Positions 1-8,486 of a stretch of 16,976 nucleotides of DNA are shown here, piece by piece; positions within the stretch are counted from its first letter, which is position 1, and the number at the start of each line of letters is the position of its first letter. The notes beneath the pieces are model-generated. The model was not told the origin of the DNA, searched no databases, and saw only the letters and a list, made by a program, of their open reading frames with translations. This DNA is from Zancudomyces culisetae (Eukaryota > Kickxellomycota > Harpellomycetes > Harpellales > Legeriomycetaceae), in contig LSSK01000209.1 of NCBI GenBank assembly GCA_001969505.1, positions 1 through 16,976 of the forward strand. Reading direction: 5' to 3'. Made by a program: the position numbers and the translations under genes.

Positions 1-1
1 T

Positions 2-151
2 ATAAAACAGCTTGATGATCCAGAATTAATGCTATTCTATATTTTAGTAAACCTGAGAATACTAGCTCTAAGAAAAAGCCATCCAGTTCTGTCTGCGAGT
101 TTTGAACCTATTCGCTTGTCAGATAATTTGGTCATAAATAGCCTTCACTAA
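2..151 (+). pseudogene. 3' end of a gene cut by the left edge, possibly GH13-like glycosidase remnant
   Basis: Frame 2 is open from the window edge for 49 codons and stops at TAA 149-151. The segment LALRKSHPVL followed by FEPIRLSDN resembles the helix after the catalytic barrel of GH13 alpha-glucosidases and amylases, where a pattern such as D-P-x-S-x-L-x-x-Y-x-x-L-x-x-LR-x-x-HP-x-L is common. Upstream residues (DDPELMLFYILVNLR) fit that pattern only with a small insertion. The frame stops about where a GH13 protein would enter its C-terminal beta domain, so if the assignment is right this is a truncated or frameshifted copy. The resemblance is from memory and the stretch is short; a chance open frame is possible. 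Confidence 0.25.
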
Positions 152-841
152 TTTGGACTTTTCAGCCGTTTTGGCGGATTTTCAACTACGCCTATCTCAT
201 TTTTATTGGTTGAATTGATCGATTTATGATATCAAATCAGGATACAATTATGTTGCTTGGTGTGTCTATAATCCACCAGTTCACGAAAAATTTAATTGCC
301 AAAATAATAGCAAAAATAGTTACTTGAAATTAATCGAGGGAGTATAGCAACTATGTTAAAAGTCTTTATGTGTAGAAGAGTATTCTTTTATTCAGACCTA
401 AAGTTAAATAATATAAAAAAACCTACCATGTAGCGAATAACTGGAAAATTTAAAACAATACCTGATAACTACACATTACCGCTCATACATATTCAAGATG
501 CAATATTTCGCCATTATGTTGGTGTACACCACAGAAAAATATAAATTAATACATTGACCCGGACCCAAAACACACCAGCACTATCATTCTCGTTTATAAT
601 TGAAATATATTTAGTAGCGGAATAGGCCAACTGTTAGTAATTACCAACTTGGTCCAACTTAAAGGGTACAGGTTAAATTAAAATAATTTAATTTATATTC
701 TGGTGAGTGTGCTTTCTTGTGTTTTTGAGATATACGAGGCAACGCAATATGGTTTTAAGTTTAGAAATAGACGTGTATAAAGTCATACTTTTAACAGAGT
801 TAATTTTTTTTAAAATATACAAATAATAGGCACCTTTTTAA
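152..841. other. intergenic, no gene seen
   Basis: A+T-rich sequence with stops in all frames. It is upstream DNA of the first secreted-protein gene. No RNA gene, repeat array or conserved coding motif was recognised. Confidence 0.6.
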
Positions 842-849
842 TATAAATA
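842..849 (+). promoter_or_regulatory. TATA box of the first 186-aa gene
   Basis: TATAAATA lies 74-81 nt before the ATG at 923. The sequence between is A/T-rich and leads into an A-rich leader (GAAAGAAGAAAAA just before ATG). The 11-mer TATAAATAGTA starting here recurs at 1636 upstream of the second paralogue. Confidence 0.5.
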
Positions 850-922
850 GTAGACTTTACCAATAGTTTTTACATTTTTTTACTACTTAGAATAAAGAAC
901 ACCACATCAGAAAGAAGAAAAA

Positions 923-1483
923 ATGAAAGTCAAAGTATCAATTATGGTGGCGAGTACACTGCTTGTAAATATGGTACAGCCTAATAATCTAGCCATTATT
1001 AAAGACGCATCAAAGAAAAACGGATGTGCTCAGTATGGGAGCCCTGATCACGTAAAAGAAATGATTGATGAGCTTGGTGTATTTAAGGATGTCGAGGATA
1101 TTGTTGCATATACACGAGTGGCATATACCGATGAGTACGAGCTAACTCGTGGTAAATTCACTGAACGCTATCTGAAAGAGATTTGTGCTTCAAAGGCAGA
1201 AGGGGCCAATACCAAAATCCGAGCACTGTACTTTGACGGATATGCAACTACCAATAGGTCTACAAAAGTTAGCTGTGTGTACCCATACTTCAATACAGGG
1301 TCAGTAGGGGCTATTAATTCTATGGGCCCAGAAGACTTTTTTATAGAGTATAAAATATGTACTAGAATGTACTCTTGTTTAATTACTGCCAGTATTGTTA
1401 GTCTGAGCAGCGGAGAAACGCGAAATCGCCCTAGAGATGATAGGTGTGTTTTTTCTATATACGCACCAGCAAGAAAGCCTTAG
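923..1483 (+). CDS. putative secreted six-cysteine protein, tandem copy 1 (186 aa)
   Basis: I do not recognise the family. The N-terminus (MKVKVSIMVASTLLVNMV) is a basic start plus hydrophobic core typical of a signal peptide, with cleavage plausible in residues 18-24. The mature part has cysteines at 35, 88, 118, 146, 152 and 175. All six are kept in the next gene, which suggests three disulfides and an extracellular or cell-wall role. Shared blocks are VAYTR/LGYTK near residue 62, KEIC at 85-88, C-x-YPY-x-NT at 118-125, EYK-x-C at 142-146, and GETR-x-RP followed by FSIY-x-P at the C-terminus. The ATG has an A-rich context and follows a TATA box by about 75 nt. The paralogue has the same length and the same first-cysteine position (34/35), which supports this start. 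No intron is needed. Partners and substrate are unknown. Confidence 0.8.
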   Translation: MKVKVSIMVASTLLVNMVQPNNLAIIKDASKKNGCAQYGSPDHVKEMIDELGVFKDVEDIVAYTRVAYTDEYELTRGKFTERYLKEICASKAEGANTKIRALYFDGYATTNRSTKVSCVYPYFNTGSVGAINSMGPEDFFIEYKICTRMYSCLITASIVSLSSGETRNRPRDDRCVFSIYAPARKP

Positions 1484-1507
1484 TAACGAGTTTAGCACCG
1501 CAATCTG

Positions 1508-1537
1508 TTTTTTTTGTTTTTGTTTTTGTTTTTGTTT
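1508..1537 (+). repeat. (TTTTTG)n microsatellite in the 3' UTR of copy 1
   Basis: A T-run followed by four TTTTTG-type units starts 25 nt after the stop codon. In the transcript it would be a U/G tract. It is one of several 6-bp-period arrays in the window. Confidence 0.8.
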
Positions 1538-1569
1538 GGTAGTGTTTAATATTGGTATATTTGAGATCA

Positions 1570-1579
1570 AATAAATAAA
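1570..1579 (+). terminator. overlapping AATAAA polyadenylation signals, copy 1
   Basis: Two overlapping AATAAA hexamers lie about 87 nt after the stop at 1483, in an A/T-rich context suited to 3'-end formation. Confidence 0.45.
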
Positions 1580-1635
1580 TGAAAAAACTAATAATACCGG
1601 TTGTATGGCAATATATAGTTTCTTGATTATTTTTG

Positions 1636-1643
1636 TATAAATA
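1636..1643 (+). promoter_or_regulatory. TATA-box candidate for copy 2
   Basis: TATAAATA within the 11-mer TATAAATAGTA, identical to the element before copy 1, but 267 nt from the ATG at 1903 rather than 81. A second candidate, TATAAAA, is at 1759-1765 and is closer to the ATG (about 140 nt). Which one is used cannot be decided from sequence. Confidence 0.35.
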
Positions 1644-1688
1644 GTAAACAGCTGGTTTTTATATTAGATATTGATGAATGGAATACTT

Positions 1689-1739
1689 GTGAGTATAGTA
1701 AAAGTTCTGTACTAACTTTGAACTTAAAATATACTCTAG
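1689..1739 (+). other. possible 5'-leader intron of copy 2
   Basis: GTGAGT donor at 1689, a perfect TACTAAC branch sequence at 1710-1716, and CTAG ending at 1739, 23 nt beyond the branch. Together they make a well-formed 51-nt intron. If transcription starts just after the TATA element at 1636, this intron would fall in the 5' leader. It is shorter than the deacetylase introns (91-118 nt), so it remains tentative. Confidence 0.25.
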
Positions 1740-1902
1740 TGGTTATCGAAAGAGGTTGTATAAAACCCATGAAAACTCGCAAAGAGTCAATGATTATCAG
1801 TTCTAGCAAAAAAAATTCTTTTTACGGTACTGGGTAGTTTGAATTGACTTTCAGCTTTATTTATAATAAAAAAATTGAAGAAATTGAGATATACTTGAGA
1901 AT

Positions 1903-2463
1903 ATGAGATCAGAATATGTAGCAGTCATGGCTTTTAGCCTCGGAACCTTTGGAAGCGATGTGGTGAACATGCAAATAATTAAAGAAATACCAGTTGGAGA
2001 ATGCAAGAGATACCAAGAGATAGGGTATATTGAGGAGGCCATTAATGACTTACATGTGTTTGAGCAGTACTCTGATATTTTGGGTTACACCAAAGTAAGA
2101 TATGCTGATGATGAATTTCCTTTACAGGAAGATCCTAAACATATCATCAAAGAGATATGTACAACTAAGGCAGGTGAAATGAGTATCAGTGCCAAACGTT
2201 ACAATGAGGCGCGTTTTGATAACAACAAAGAAGTCAGAAGGTCTGGATGTGAATATCCATACTTAAATACAACCATTAAAAAGACTGTGTACCCCCTAGT
2301 CAAGGAAGATAAATTTCTTGAGTACAAGTCTTGCCTAAGGGGTGAAATATGTTTAACCAGTATTTATTTTGTAGGCTTAGAAGTTGGTGAAACTAGGGAC
2401 AGGCCAATAGAAAATAAATGTACCTTTTCAATATATTCGCCAGTCAGACCTGTCCGCTTATAG
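1903..2463 (+). CDS. putative secreted six-cysteine protein, tandem copy 2 (186 aa)
   Basis: Paralogue of the gene at 923, same length and strand, 419 bp downstream. By eye about a third of residues match. Cysteines at 34, 86, 116, 144, 150 and 173 align with the six of copy 1. Shared blocks are KEIC at 83-86, C-E-YPYLNT at 116-123, EYK-x-C at 140-144, GETRDRP at 162-168 and FSIYSP at 175-180. The N-terminus (MRSEYVAVMAFSLGTFG) is only moderately hydrophobic and has Glu4, so the signal peptide is weaker than in copy 1. An in-frame TGA at 1885 rules out an unspliced longer start. The divergence but full retention of cysteines and frame argues for two functional genes from an old duplication. 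Function unknown. Confidence 0.75.
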   Translation: MRSEYVAVMAFSLGTFGSDVVNMQIIKEIPVGECKRYQEIGYIEEAINDLHVFEQYSDILGYTKVRYADDEFPLQEDPKHIIKEICTTKAGEMSISAKRYNEARFDNNKEVRRSGCEYPYLNTTIKKTVYPLVKEDKFLEYKSCLRGEICLTSIYFVGLEVGETRDRPIENKCTFSIYSPVRPVRL

Positions 2464-2889
2464 TGGAATCATTTTTGCGTGTATATACGTACCCGTTTCT
2501 ATTGCTAATCTTTAACTGTGCTATATCTACCAACTGTCAAATAATCATGTGGTTTCATATTTCAGTGAATGGTGATGATGAATGTTATTGGATGATGCGT
2601 CTGAGGTTGAGTTTCTGGTGTGTATTTGCTTAAATATTGAGGGAAAGGAGGGGATTCGATATTTTGTTGGAGGGAGGAAAAAGTCACCGTTTTATTGGAT
2701 ACCTCGAAACGGGAATGCAATAGGAAAATTTTGTTGATGTTCATTTGTTTTGGTGAAATTTTTTTTATTTCGCAACTATGTTGTATCTTCGTTTATGCTT
2801 TTTATACTAAATTAATAAAGGGCAAAATAAACAATTAAAACCATAACAAATAGTACACTATAAATTAAAAACAAAAATATATACAAGCT
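2464..2889. other. intergenic: 3' UTR of copy 2 and promoter of the deacetylase
   Basis: No coding signal seen. The right half is A/T-rich and ends in an A-rich leader before the ATG at 2890; TATAAATT at about 2860 is a weak TATA candidate. Confidence 0.5.
2480..2487 (+). promoter_or_regulatory. Puf3-type 3' UTR site after copy 2
   Basis: TGTATATA on the sense strand 17 nt after the stop codon, with C at position -2. It matches the extended Puf3 site C-N-UGUAUAUA and the specificity predicted for the PUF protein in this window. In DNA this A+T-rich the 8-mer occurs by chance about once per strand per window, so this is suggestive only. Confidence 0.35.
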
Positions 2890-5209
2890 ATGGCAGACAA
2901 GACTGTCGCGTATTTTTATGACCGTAAGGCTGAATATTTTATTTAATACTTTGTTTTATAGCTGCGACAGGGGATTTGTTTCGCGAATGAGCGAAATTCA
3001 AAAATAACAAAGAATAACAAGGTAAATATAATCGCAAATAGCCGATGTTGGGAACTTTCATTATGGACCAGGACATCCTATGAAACCTCATAGGATTAGA
3101 ATGACTCATAGTTTGGTAATGAACTATGAATTGTATAAAAAGATGTCGATATATCGAGCAGCACCTGCCACGAAGCAGGAAATGACGCAATTTCATTCAG
3201 ATGATTATGTCGAGTTTCTATATAGAGTTACTCCCGAAACAGCGTGGAGGTACCAAAAGGAGATTTCTAAATGTAAGAAGTGCTAAGGTTGAACATAACA
3301 TACTCCAAATTGCATTTTATTTTACTGATGATAACTAACAAGTGCTAGAAAACGTTTTTATAGATATAGTCGAGGATGATTGCCCGGTTTTTGATGGAAT
3401 GTTCGACTTTTTTTCATTATCTGCAGGAAGCTCTATGGGTAAAAATATGCAATATATAAATAATTCTGCTTTTTAAAAAGTAAATGAAAGAAACAGAGTT
3501 TGATAAGAAGGAAAAATGCAAAAAAATATATAATAGAGGGAGCAGCTAGGTTAAACAGAAACCTTTCAGACATATGTATAAACTGGAGTGGAGGACTTCA
3601 CCACGCTAAGAAATGCGAGGCGAGCGGCTTTTGTTATATAAACGATATAGTATTGGCGATACTTGAGCTTCTGCGGCACCACGACAGGGTTTTATACATA
3701 GATATCGATGTACATCATGGTGACGGCGTTGAAGAAGCATTTTACACAACGGACAGAGTAATGACATGCTCATTTCACAAGTACGGCGAATTCTTTCCAG
3801 GAACAGGTGATTTAAGAGATATTGGAGAGGGAAAGGGAAAATATTATAGCGTAAATGTTCCTTTAAGGGATGGAATAAACGACTACAGCTACAGGACAAT
3901 ATTTGAACCAGTAGTGAAGAATATTATTGAATGGTACCAACCAGGAGTAATCGTACTTCAATGCGGTGCTGATTCGTTGGCAGGGGACAAACTAGGTTGT
4001 TTTAATTTGAGTTTGGAGGGACATGGACGGTGTGTCAATTATGTAAAGGGCTTTGGCTTGCCTCTGTTGGTTTTAGGTGGAGGTGGATACGCAATCAGAA
4101 ACGTTTCGCGCGCATGGGCATACGAAACGGGCCTATTGGTTGGCGAAAAAATGGACAGACATCTTCCCATGAACGACTACATGGATTATTATGGGCCAGA
4201 TTTTACTCTTAATGTACCTGCAAGAAATATGGAGAATCTTAATAGTGACAAATACCTTGAGCGAATAAAGTAAGCTTTTTATTATTTTTTTCACACTTTA
4301 GCATGCGTGAGGTTATTAGAGATCAGATAAATAACTAAAAATATATATTGAATGACATTGAATAGAATTCAAGTGTTGCAAAATCTTGAACGGACAAGGT
4401 TTGCTCCTAGCGTTCAAATGCAGGAGGTTCCACCTGGGCTATCACCAAACGTTGAGAGAGACGGGGAGGTGGATGATGAGATGGATGTAGAGGAAAATAA
4501 GGACGTTCGGGTAACGGAGCTGATGCAGGAGCGAATGGTAGTCAAAAAGACCGAGCTTTACGATCTTGATGCTTTGGGGATATCTAAACGGCACGAGGAT
4601 TCTAGTGAATCCAACAAACTAGCAAACGAATTCAATTTTGTAAAGGATGAGGCTATGAAGGAAGAGGAATCTAAGCCGAAAGCAAAAGATGATGTGTGCA
4701 TGGATATTGACTCAAAAGAGAAAGACGAGTCTCAGAAAATGGAAGATGTGCAGGAGGGGAAGAATGAGAAAATGGAAGAACATGGGCTGGTGAAAGAACA
4801 AGCGCAAGAGCAATTACAGGAGCAAAAACAGGAGCAAGGGAAGGAGCAAAAGGTGGAAGAGCAAATGCCCGAGGGTGATGCGGATGTCGATGAGGCACCC
4901 AAACCTGAGCCAAAAGCTGACATAAGTCAAGGTTCAGCTCCTGAAGAGTCTTCTGAGAATAAAAAAGAAACCATCGGTAGTGTTGAAGGGCAAAATACCA
5001 CTGATAGTTGTATAGCCATGGCCAAATCTGGGACTACAGAAAACAGAATGTCTGTAGACACAGAGCAGCCAGAGCCCGTATCTGATGTATTGTCTCAGTC
5101 TAAAGTATCACCTAAAAATACAGATATAGATTCTAAAAGGCTTGCCTCACCGTCCCACTTGCCACTAGAAACTAAGGATATTCAAGAAGAAAGCAACACA
5201 TCTTTGTAA
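2890..5209 (+). CDS. class I histone deacetylase, Rpd3/Clr6 type, five exons, 638 aa
   Basis: Zn-dependent removal of acetyl groups from histone lysines, acting in the nucleus in Sin3-type corepressor complexes. Proposed exons: 2890-2923, 3042-3272, 3364-3438, 3537-4269, 4366-5209. All joins keep frame and homology. Core is residues 1-377. Active-site residues are visible: His135-His136 (GGLHHAKK), Asp171 and His173 (DIDVHHGDG) and Asp259 (GADSL) for zinc, and Tyr298 (GGGGY). Each sits exactly five residues before its human HDAC1 equivalent (140/141, 176, 178, 264, 303), which confirms the splicing model. Inositol-phosphate contacts are Lys26 and Arg301, but the Arg270 position is Lys265. The tail from about 380 is acidic and low-complexity, with a Gln/Glu-rich stretch near 502-526. 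Yeast Rpd3 and Clr6 are only 405-433 aa; a long acidic tail is known in Aspergillus RpdA. The start in [11 protein letters not shown] matches family N-termini. Confidence 0.93.
2924..3041 (+). other. deacetylase intron 1 (118 nt)
   Basis: GTAAGG donor and ATAG acceptor. Splicing joins Y-F-Y-D to (P)-D-V-G-N-F-H-Y-G, restoring the conserved N-terminal block. It contains a small hairpin (TTTCGC, 6-nt loop, GCGAAA) around 2979-2996. Confidence 0.85.
3273..3363 (+). other. deacetylase intron 2 (91 nt)
   Basis: GTAAGA donor, ACTAAC branch sequence near 3334-3339, TATAG acceptor. Joining gives [11 protein letters not shown], aligned without gap to K-F-N-V-G-D-D-C-P-V-F of the family. The alternative AG at 3369 would give a two-residue deletion and is less likely. 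Confidence 0.85.
3439..3536 (+). other. deacetylase intron 3 (98 nt)
   Basis: GTAAAA donor (weaker than the others) and AATAG acceptor. Joining gives G-S-S-M-E-G-A-A-R-L-N, matching the Rpd3 block G-S-M-E-G-A-A-R-L-N. The branch sequence is not obvious. Confidence 0.85.
4270..4365 (+). other. deacetylase intron 4 (96 nt)
   Basis: GTAAGC donor, AACTAAA branch-like sequence near 4333-4339, AATAG acceptor. Joining gives [14 protein letters not shown], consistent with the C-terminal helix before the conserved F-A-P-S-V-Q-M. Reading through would stop at TAA 4271-4273. Confidence 0.88.
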
Positions 5210-6169
5210 ACAATAGCCAAGTATTGAAGTACCACCTCTTTATTCTGTTTTGTTTTTTGTAAATTCCGTTTTGTTTTGGTTAAAATATTATGACAAAAGT
5301 TTTTTTCTACTACTTAACAATATATATGCATGTGTTTTTAAATTAACAAGCAAAATCTAAATTGTATGGATTGCATTTTGATGCCTCTACTTGTGATAGT
5401 TTTCAAGATCATTTTTATTCGCCAAAGCAATATTGTTGTTATATTTTAGGGTGGGGGGGTTGAATGATAAATCTGTTTTGTGCGTGCACAAAAGTTGCGA
5501 AGTGTTTATATGCTTATCGGGTTGGTAGTTTAGTGGTTTGACAGGCTGGGATCAAATTGTTATCATAAAAGAGGGAAGGAAAGGAGAGTGTGAGTAAAGC
5601 TGTGAAAACGTCTACAAACTTGTATGTGTAACACATTCAATGAATAATTGTGGTAAAGATAGTAATTACGGACAAAAGCTTTAAGCATTTTTTTTTCCTA
5701 AATCAATTAAAAACTTTATGGTTTTAACTGCGTTTTTGCAGATACTAGATATATATTTCTAAAAAAAAGTCACGCAATGACTCAACAGCCCCTGTTCTCT
5801 TTCTCTAAAAAAGGATATCACGTCATTATTTGAAAGTAGTCAATAAGGTGTAAAATAGTGTAGTTGCGTGATATACGCAAATGGAAATCTGTGTGATTTG
5901 CATCCTAAAAAAGGGAAAGAAAGCCAAGCTATATAGGGAGTTTATGCCTAATACCGTTTTTTGGTTAGTGAAAATAACCCGTATGTTTTCCCTAAGTACA
6001 AAACATCTGTACACAGATGCCATAACATTAGGTTGAATCACCATCAGTTTAAGGAAATTCAATGAGATGTTTGTGGGTATTAGCGTACATATTAACTTTG
6101 ATTATTTAATTGCGCTAGTATTTGCATTGATTTCACCATGAACTACATTATTTTAGAGAGTGGTTAGCT

Positions 6170-6312
6170 GTCACTCTCACTCTCACTGTGATTTCTATTT
6201 TTGTCCCTATACCTGTTCATATCACTATCACTCTCTATTCCTGTTTTCAACCCTGTCCCTATTCCTGTCCCTACCCCTATTTCTATCTTTATCCTTATCT
6301 ACACCTCTACCA
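6170..6312 (+). repeat. degenerate pyrimidine-rich array with 6-bp period
   Basis: Begins as CACTCT/CTCACT units, then drifts through units such as TCCCTA, TTCCTG, CCCCTA, TTTCTA and TCTTTA with near-constant 6-bp spacing. The variant mix looks like a decayed hexanucleotide satellite rather than a coding region. Confidence 0.6.
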
Positions 6313-6769
6313 CATTTTTGCTTTCGTATTCTTTGTTATCTTTAGCCTAACAATAATCCGAATAGGAAAAAATCGAAAGAATACTGCCTCTGTTTTAAGA
6401 TGGGGCGATTCAGTTTGGTGTATTTTAGAGTTCTAGTAAAGAGCATGTATAAACGCTGTTATTCAGTAATTATTTGGTTGGTTACGAGCTGTTGGAATTT
6501 CAGCTACCATAAAAGTATAAGATAATTGCAGGGTATAATCCTAAACGGACCCAAGGCATAGGGGGGGAGGGGAACCAATGTACAAAATGAAACTGAAGCA
6601 GAAACGAAAACAAAAAATTGTTGGATTGCTATTCGGTTTATTTTCTGCGAAAGTGATTTGTAGCTGAGATTGTGGGAAGAAGACCATGAATATTTTTGTT
6701 TTTCTTTTTTTTTGAAATTTCTGCAGCTATTGATTTGTTTGTCTAATTTCGTATCATTGCGATTATAAA

Positions 6770-6840
6770 AAATACTAATACTAATACTAATATTAATATA
6801 AATTATAAAAATAAAAATAAAAATAAAAATAAAAATAATT
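6770..6840 (+). repeat. hexanucleotide arrays (AATACT)n and (AAAAAT)n
   Basis: About four AATACT-type units run from 6770 into AAT-rich sequence, followed from about 6804 by roughly six AAAAAT units. After 6840 the pattern decays into AAATAT/AAATGT variants to about 6875. Confidence 0.85.
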
Positions 6841-7286
6841 TGAAATAAGGTAAATATAAATGTAAATATAAGTAAAACTATAAAGCTCGATTAATTAAGG
6901 TTGGTTTTTAAACCCAACTTTCCTTCAGTTATTATTTAGATGCCGATTTTAAGGTGCTTGTATCACTTTTAATTTTTTCATGGACGCAGCACATTGGTTT
7001 TTAACTACAAACGTTTCAATGCCATTGAATTTGATTATTCAAAAACCTATCGAGAAGATGCAAAAACGGAAATACTTATAATTCTCGTATATACTTGGCT
7101 AAACTACGATAAATACTCTTATTTTCTTTCTTCAGGCATAAATCACACAAATTACACAATGGTGTTGATATTTATTGATTATGCCTGAAATTGCGAGAGT
7201 TATAGGATTACAAGGCATGTGATCAACTTTACCTTGGTTGCTGAGATTGTGTAAAGTGTTACTTTTATATAATTGATCTGGTCCAA

Positions 7287-7307
7287 GTTTCACCTATTAT
7301 GTGAAAC
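7287..7307. repeat. short perfect inverted repeat
   Basis: GTTTCAC, a 7-nt spacer, GTGAAAC. No T-run follows, and it is not near a gene. It could be a protein-binding dyad or chance. Confidence 0.3.
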
Positions 7308-7574
7308 AATGTGAACCAAGCTATGTAGCTTTTGAGCAAAAAATACATAAGTGGAGGTAGTGCTGTGTTGATAGAATAGGAAAATATGTATATCTATGGT
7401 AATAAAAAGATAGTAGATAGCCAGAAAAATGAGAAGCAACATGTAACAATATAGCAATAAAAACCTTGTCTAAAAGGCTGTAACGTTTAAAATTGGTCAA
7501 GTACACACAGGTGTAACGCTTAAATGTAAAAGAAAGGGGTTACATTTTGTCTAGTACAGCAAAAAGTAGTCATT

Positions 7575-7604
7575 ACTATTATTATTATTGTTGTTGTTGT
7601 TGGT
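7575..7604 (+). repeat. trinucleotide array (ATT)n then (GTT)n
   Basis: About six ATT units followed by four GTT units. It is simple-sequence DNA in the gene-free stretch. Confidence 0.75.
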
Positions 7605-8324
7605 AATAATGTTGGTAATTATAAGGGATGGAGAATTGTTCTGGATTCTTTTTTGAACCTGAACCTACTCAAAGTTCTCATAAAACAGAAAATAGAAAAT
7701 AGAAAAAAGGTGTTGTTTTAGATTATTAGCTATATTCCATCACTTTGCTTTTAGTAACATTCCCATGCCTTCTAACTCTTTACAGGGGAACAAAATCCAA
7801 ACAGGGCACTTATAGGCTAGTATAGCTCTTTTTTCAATATCTACCGGAAAAGGAAGATATTTAATACCAAGAAAAGCAAAGTTAATAACTATACAACTAT
7901 TATAAAAGACCTGAATAATAGAGCGTGTATTATTATTGTATCTCGTATATAAAACTGACTCAAGTGCTTAGTATGAAGGGGTAGTTTCTTGCTTAGAAAA
8001 CCAAAAAAATAAAAATAAATAAACAACACCAGCGATTGGTAGGATAAGGCACCCAAACATCTAGATGGATTGCTAAACTAAAACAACCTTATTTTAGGCG
8101 TGAATACACTCAGTCTGGTGTGATTATGAGCTTTATAGCAGCATCTGCCACTATCGCTTTCGCTAGTTCCAGGATGGTACGTTAAATTATTCGATATGAG
8201 GATCAATGTGGTCACTGGCGAACAAAATCCACATTTTATATACAAATGAATCGATAAAAGCAGTAAATGCAAAAATTAATGACAAATTAGTTGGTTTATC
8301 CTGGAAAATGTAAATGCTCAATGA

Positions 8325-8486
8325 GTCCCCGAGTCTATAGTATTTTGCCTCTACTATTATAAACGCTTCCGGCTACAAAACTCAAGCACTGTTTCCACCT
8401 CAAATGGACAAAAATGGTTGACAAACAGTACATTTGGTGGTCTAGAGCCTAGTAGTCAAAGGATTGGTGGTATTTTAAAAGATTGA
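8325..8486 (+). pseudogene. exon-like open piece resembling the tail of a one-pass membrane protein
   Basis: Open for 53 codons to TGA at 8484. A plausible acceptor (TCTATAG) ends at 8340. From there the frame reads F-C-L-YYY-KRFR, then a Ser/Asn-rich tail with W-L-T-N-S-T-F-G-G-L-E-P near its middle. The aromatic/basic junction is what one sees where a membrane segment meets a cytoplasmic tail. No membrane segment in frame precedes it, and no start is visible. Two more exon-like pieces lie downstream: 8621-8699 after a CTAAT...CAG acceptor, and 8905-8969 after a strong T-tract and GCAG, ending in TAA. They may be exons of one gene, relics, or chance. Random open runs of 50 codons are common in this window. 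Confidence 0.2.

Larger units (their letters stand above)
5210..8324. other. long intergenic stretch, repeats but no gene recognised
   Basis: About 3.1 kb after the deacetylase. Open frames longer than 55 codons here (for example 6160-6345 and 6994-7188) are A/T-driven, start at non-ATG codons or consist of repeat translation, and show no family motif. A weak exon-like piece with acceptor and GTACGT donor lies at 8097-8177. Microsatellites within it are listed separately. G-rich runs occur near 5450 and 6560, but not four in a row as a quadruplex would need. Confidence 0.5.

Noticed and set aside
2878-2885. TGTATATA with C at -2 on the minus strand, just before the deacetylase ATG
   Set aside because: It is antisense to the gene, so it cannot act as an RNA site there. 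It is kept as a reminder that this motif occurs by chance in such A+T-rich DNA.
4671-4923. Minus-strand ORFs of 63-80 codons opposite the deacetylase tail
   Set aside because: They are antisense shadows of the Gln/Glu-rich repeat; the products are Cys/Ser/Pro/His strings with no homology.
5519-5590. tRNA-like start (GTTGGTAGTTTAGTGGTTTGACAG)
   Set aside because: The D-arm-like string is there, but there is no GTTCRA T-arm, no closing acceptor stem and no plausible anticodon arm.
6160-6436. Overlapping + strand ORFs rich in Ser/Leu/Tyr/Pro
   Set aside because: They are translations of the degenerate pyrimidine repeat.
6994-7188. 64-codon + strand ORF
   Set aside because: It starts at TTG, has Tyr/Ile/Asn-rich A+T-driven composition, and shows no motif.
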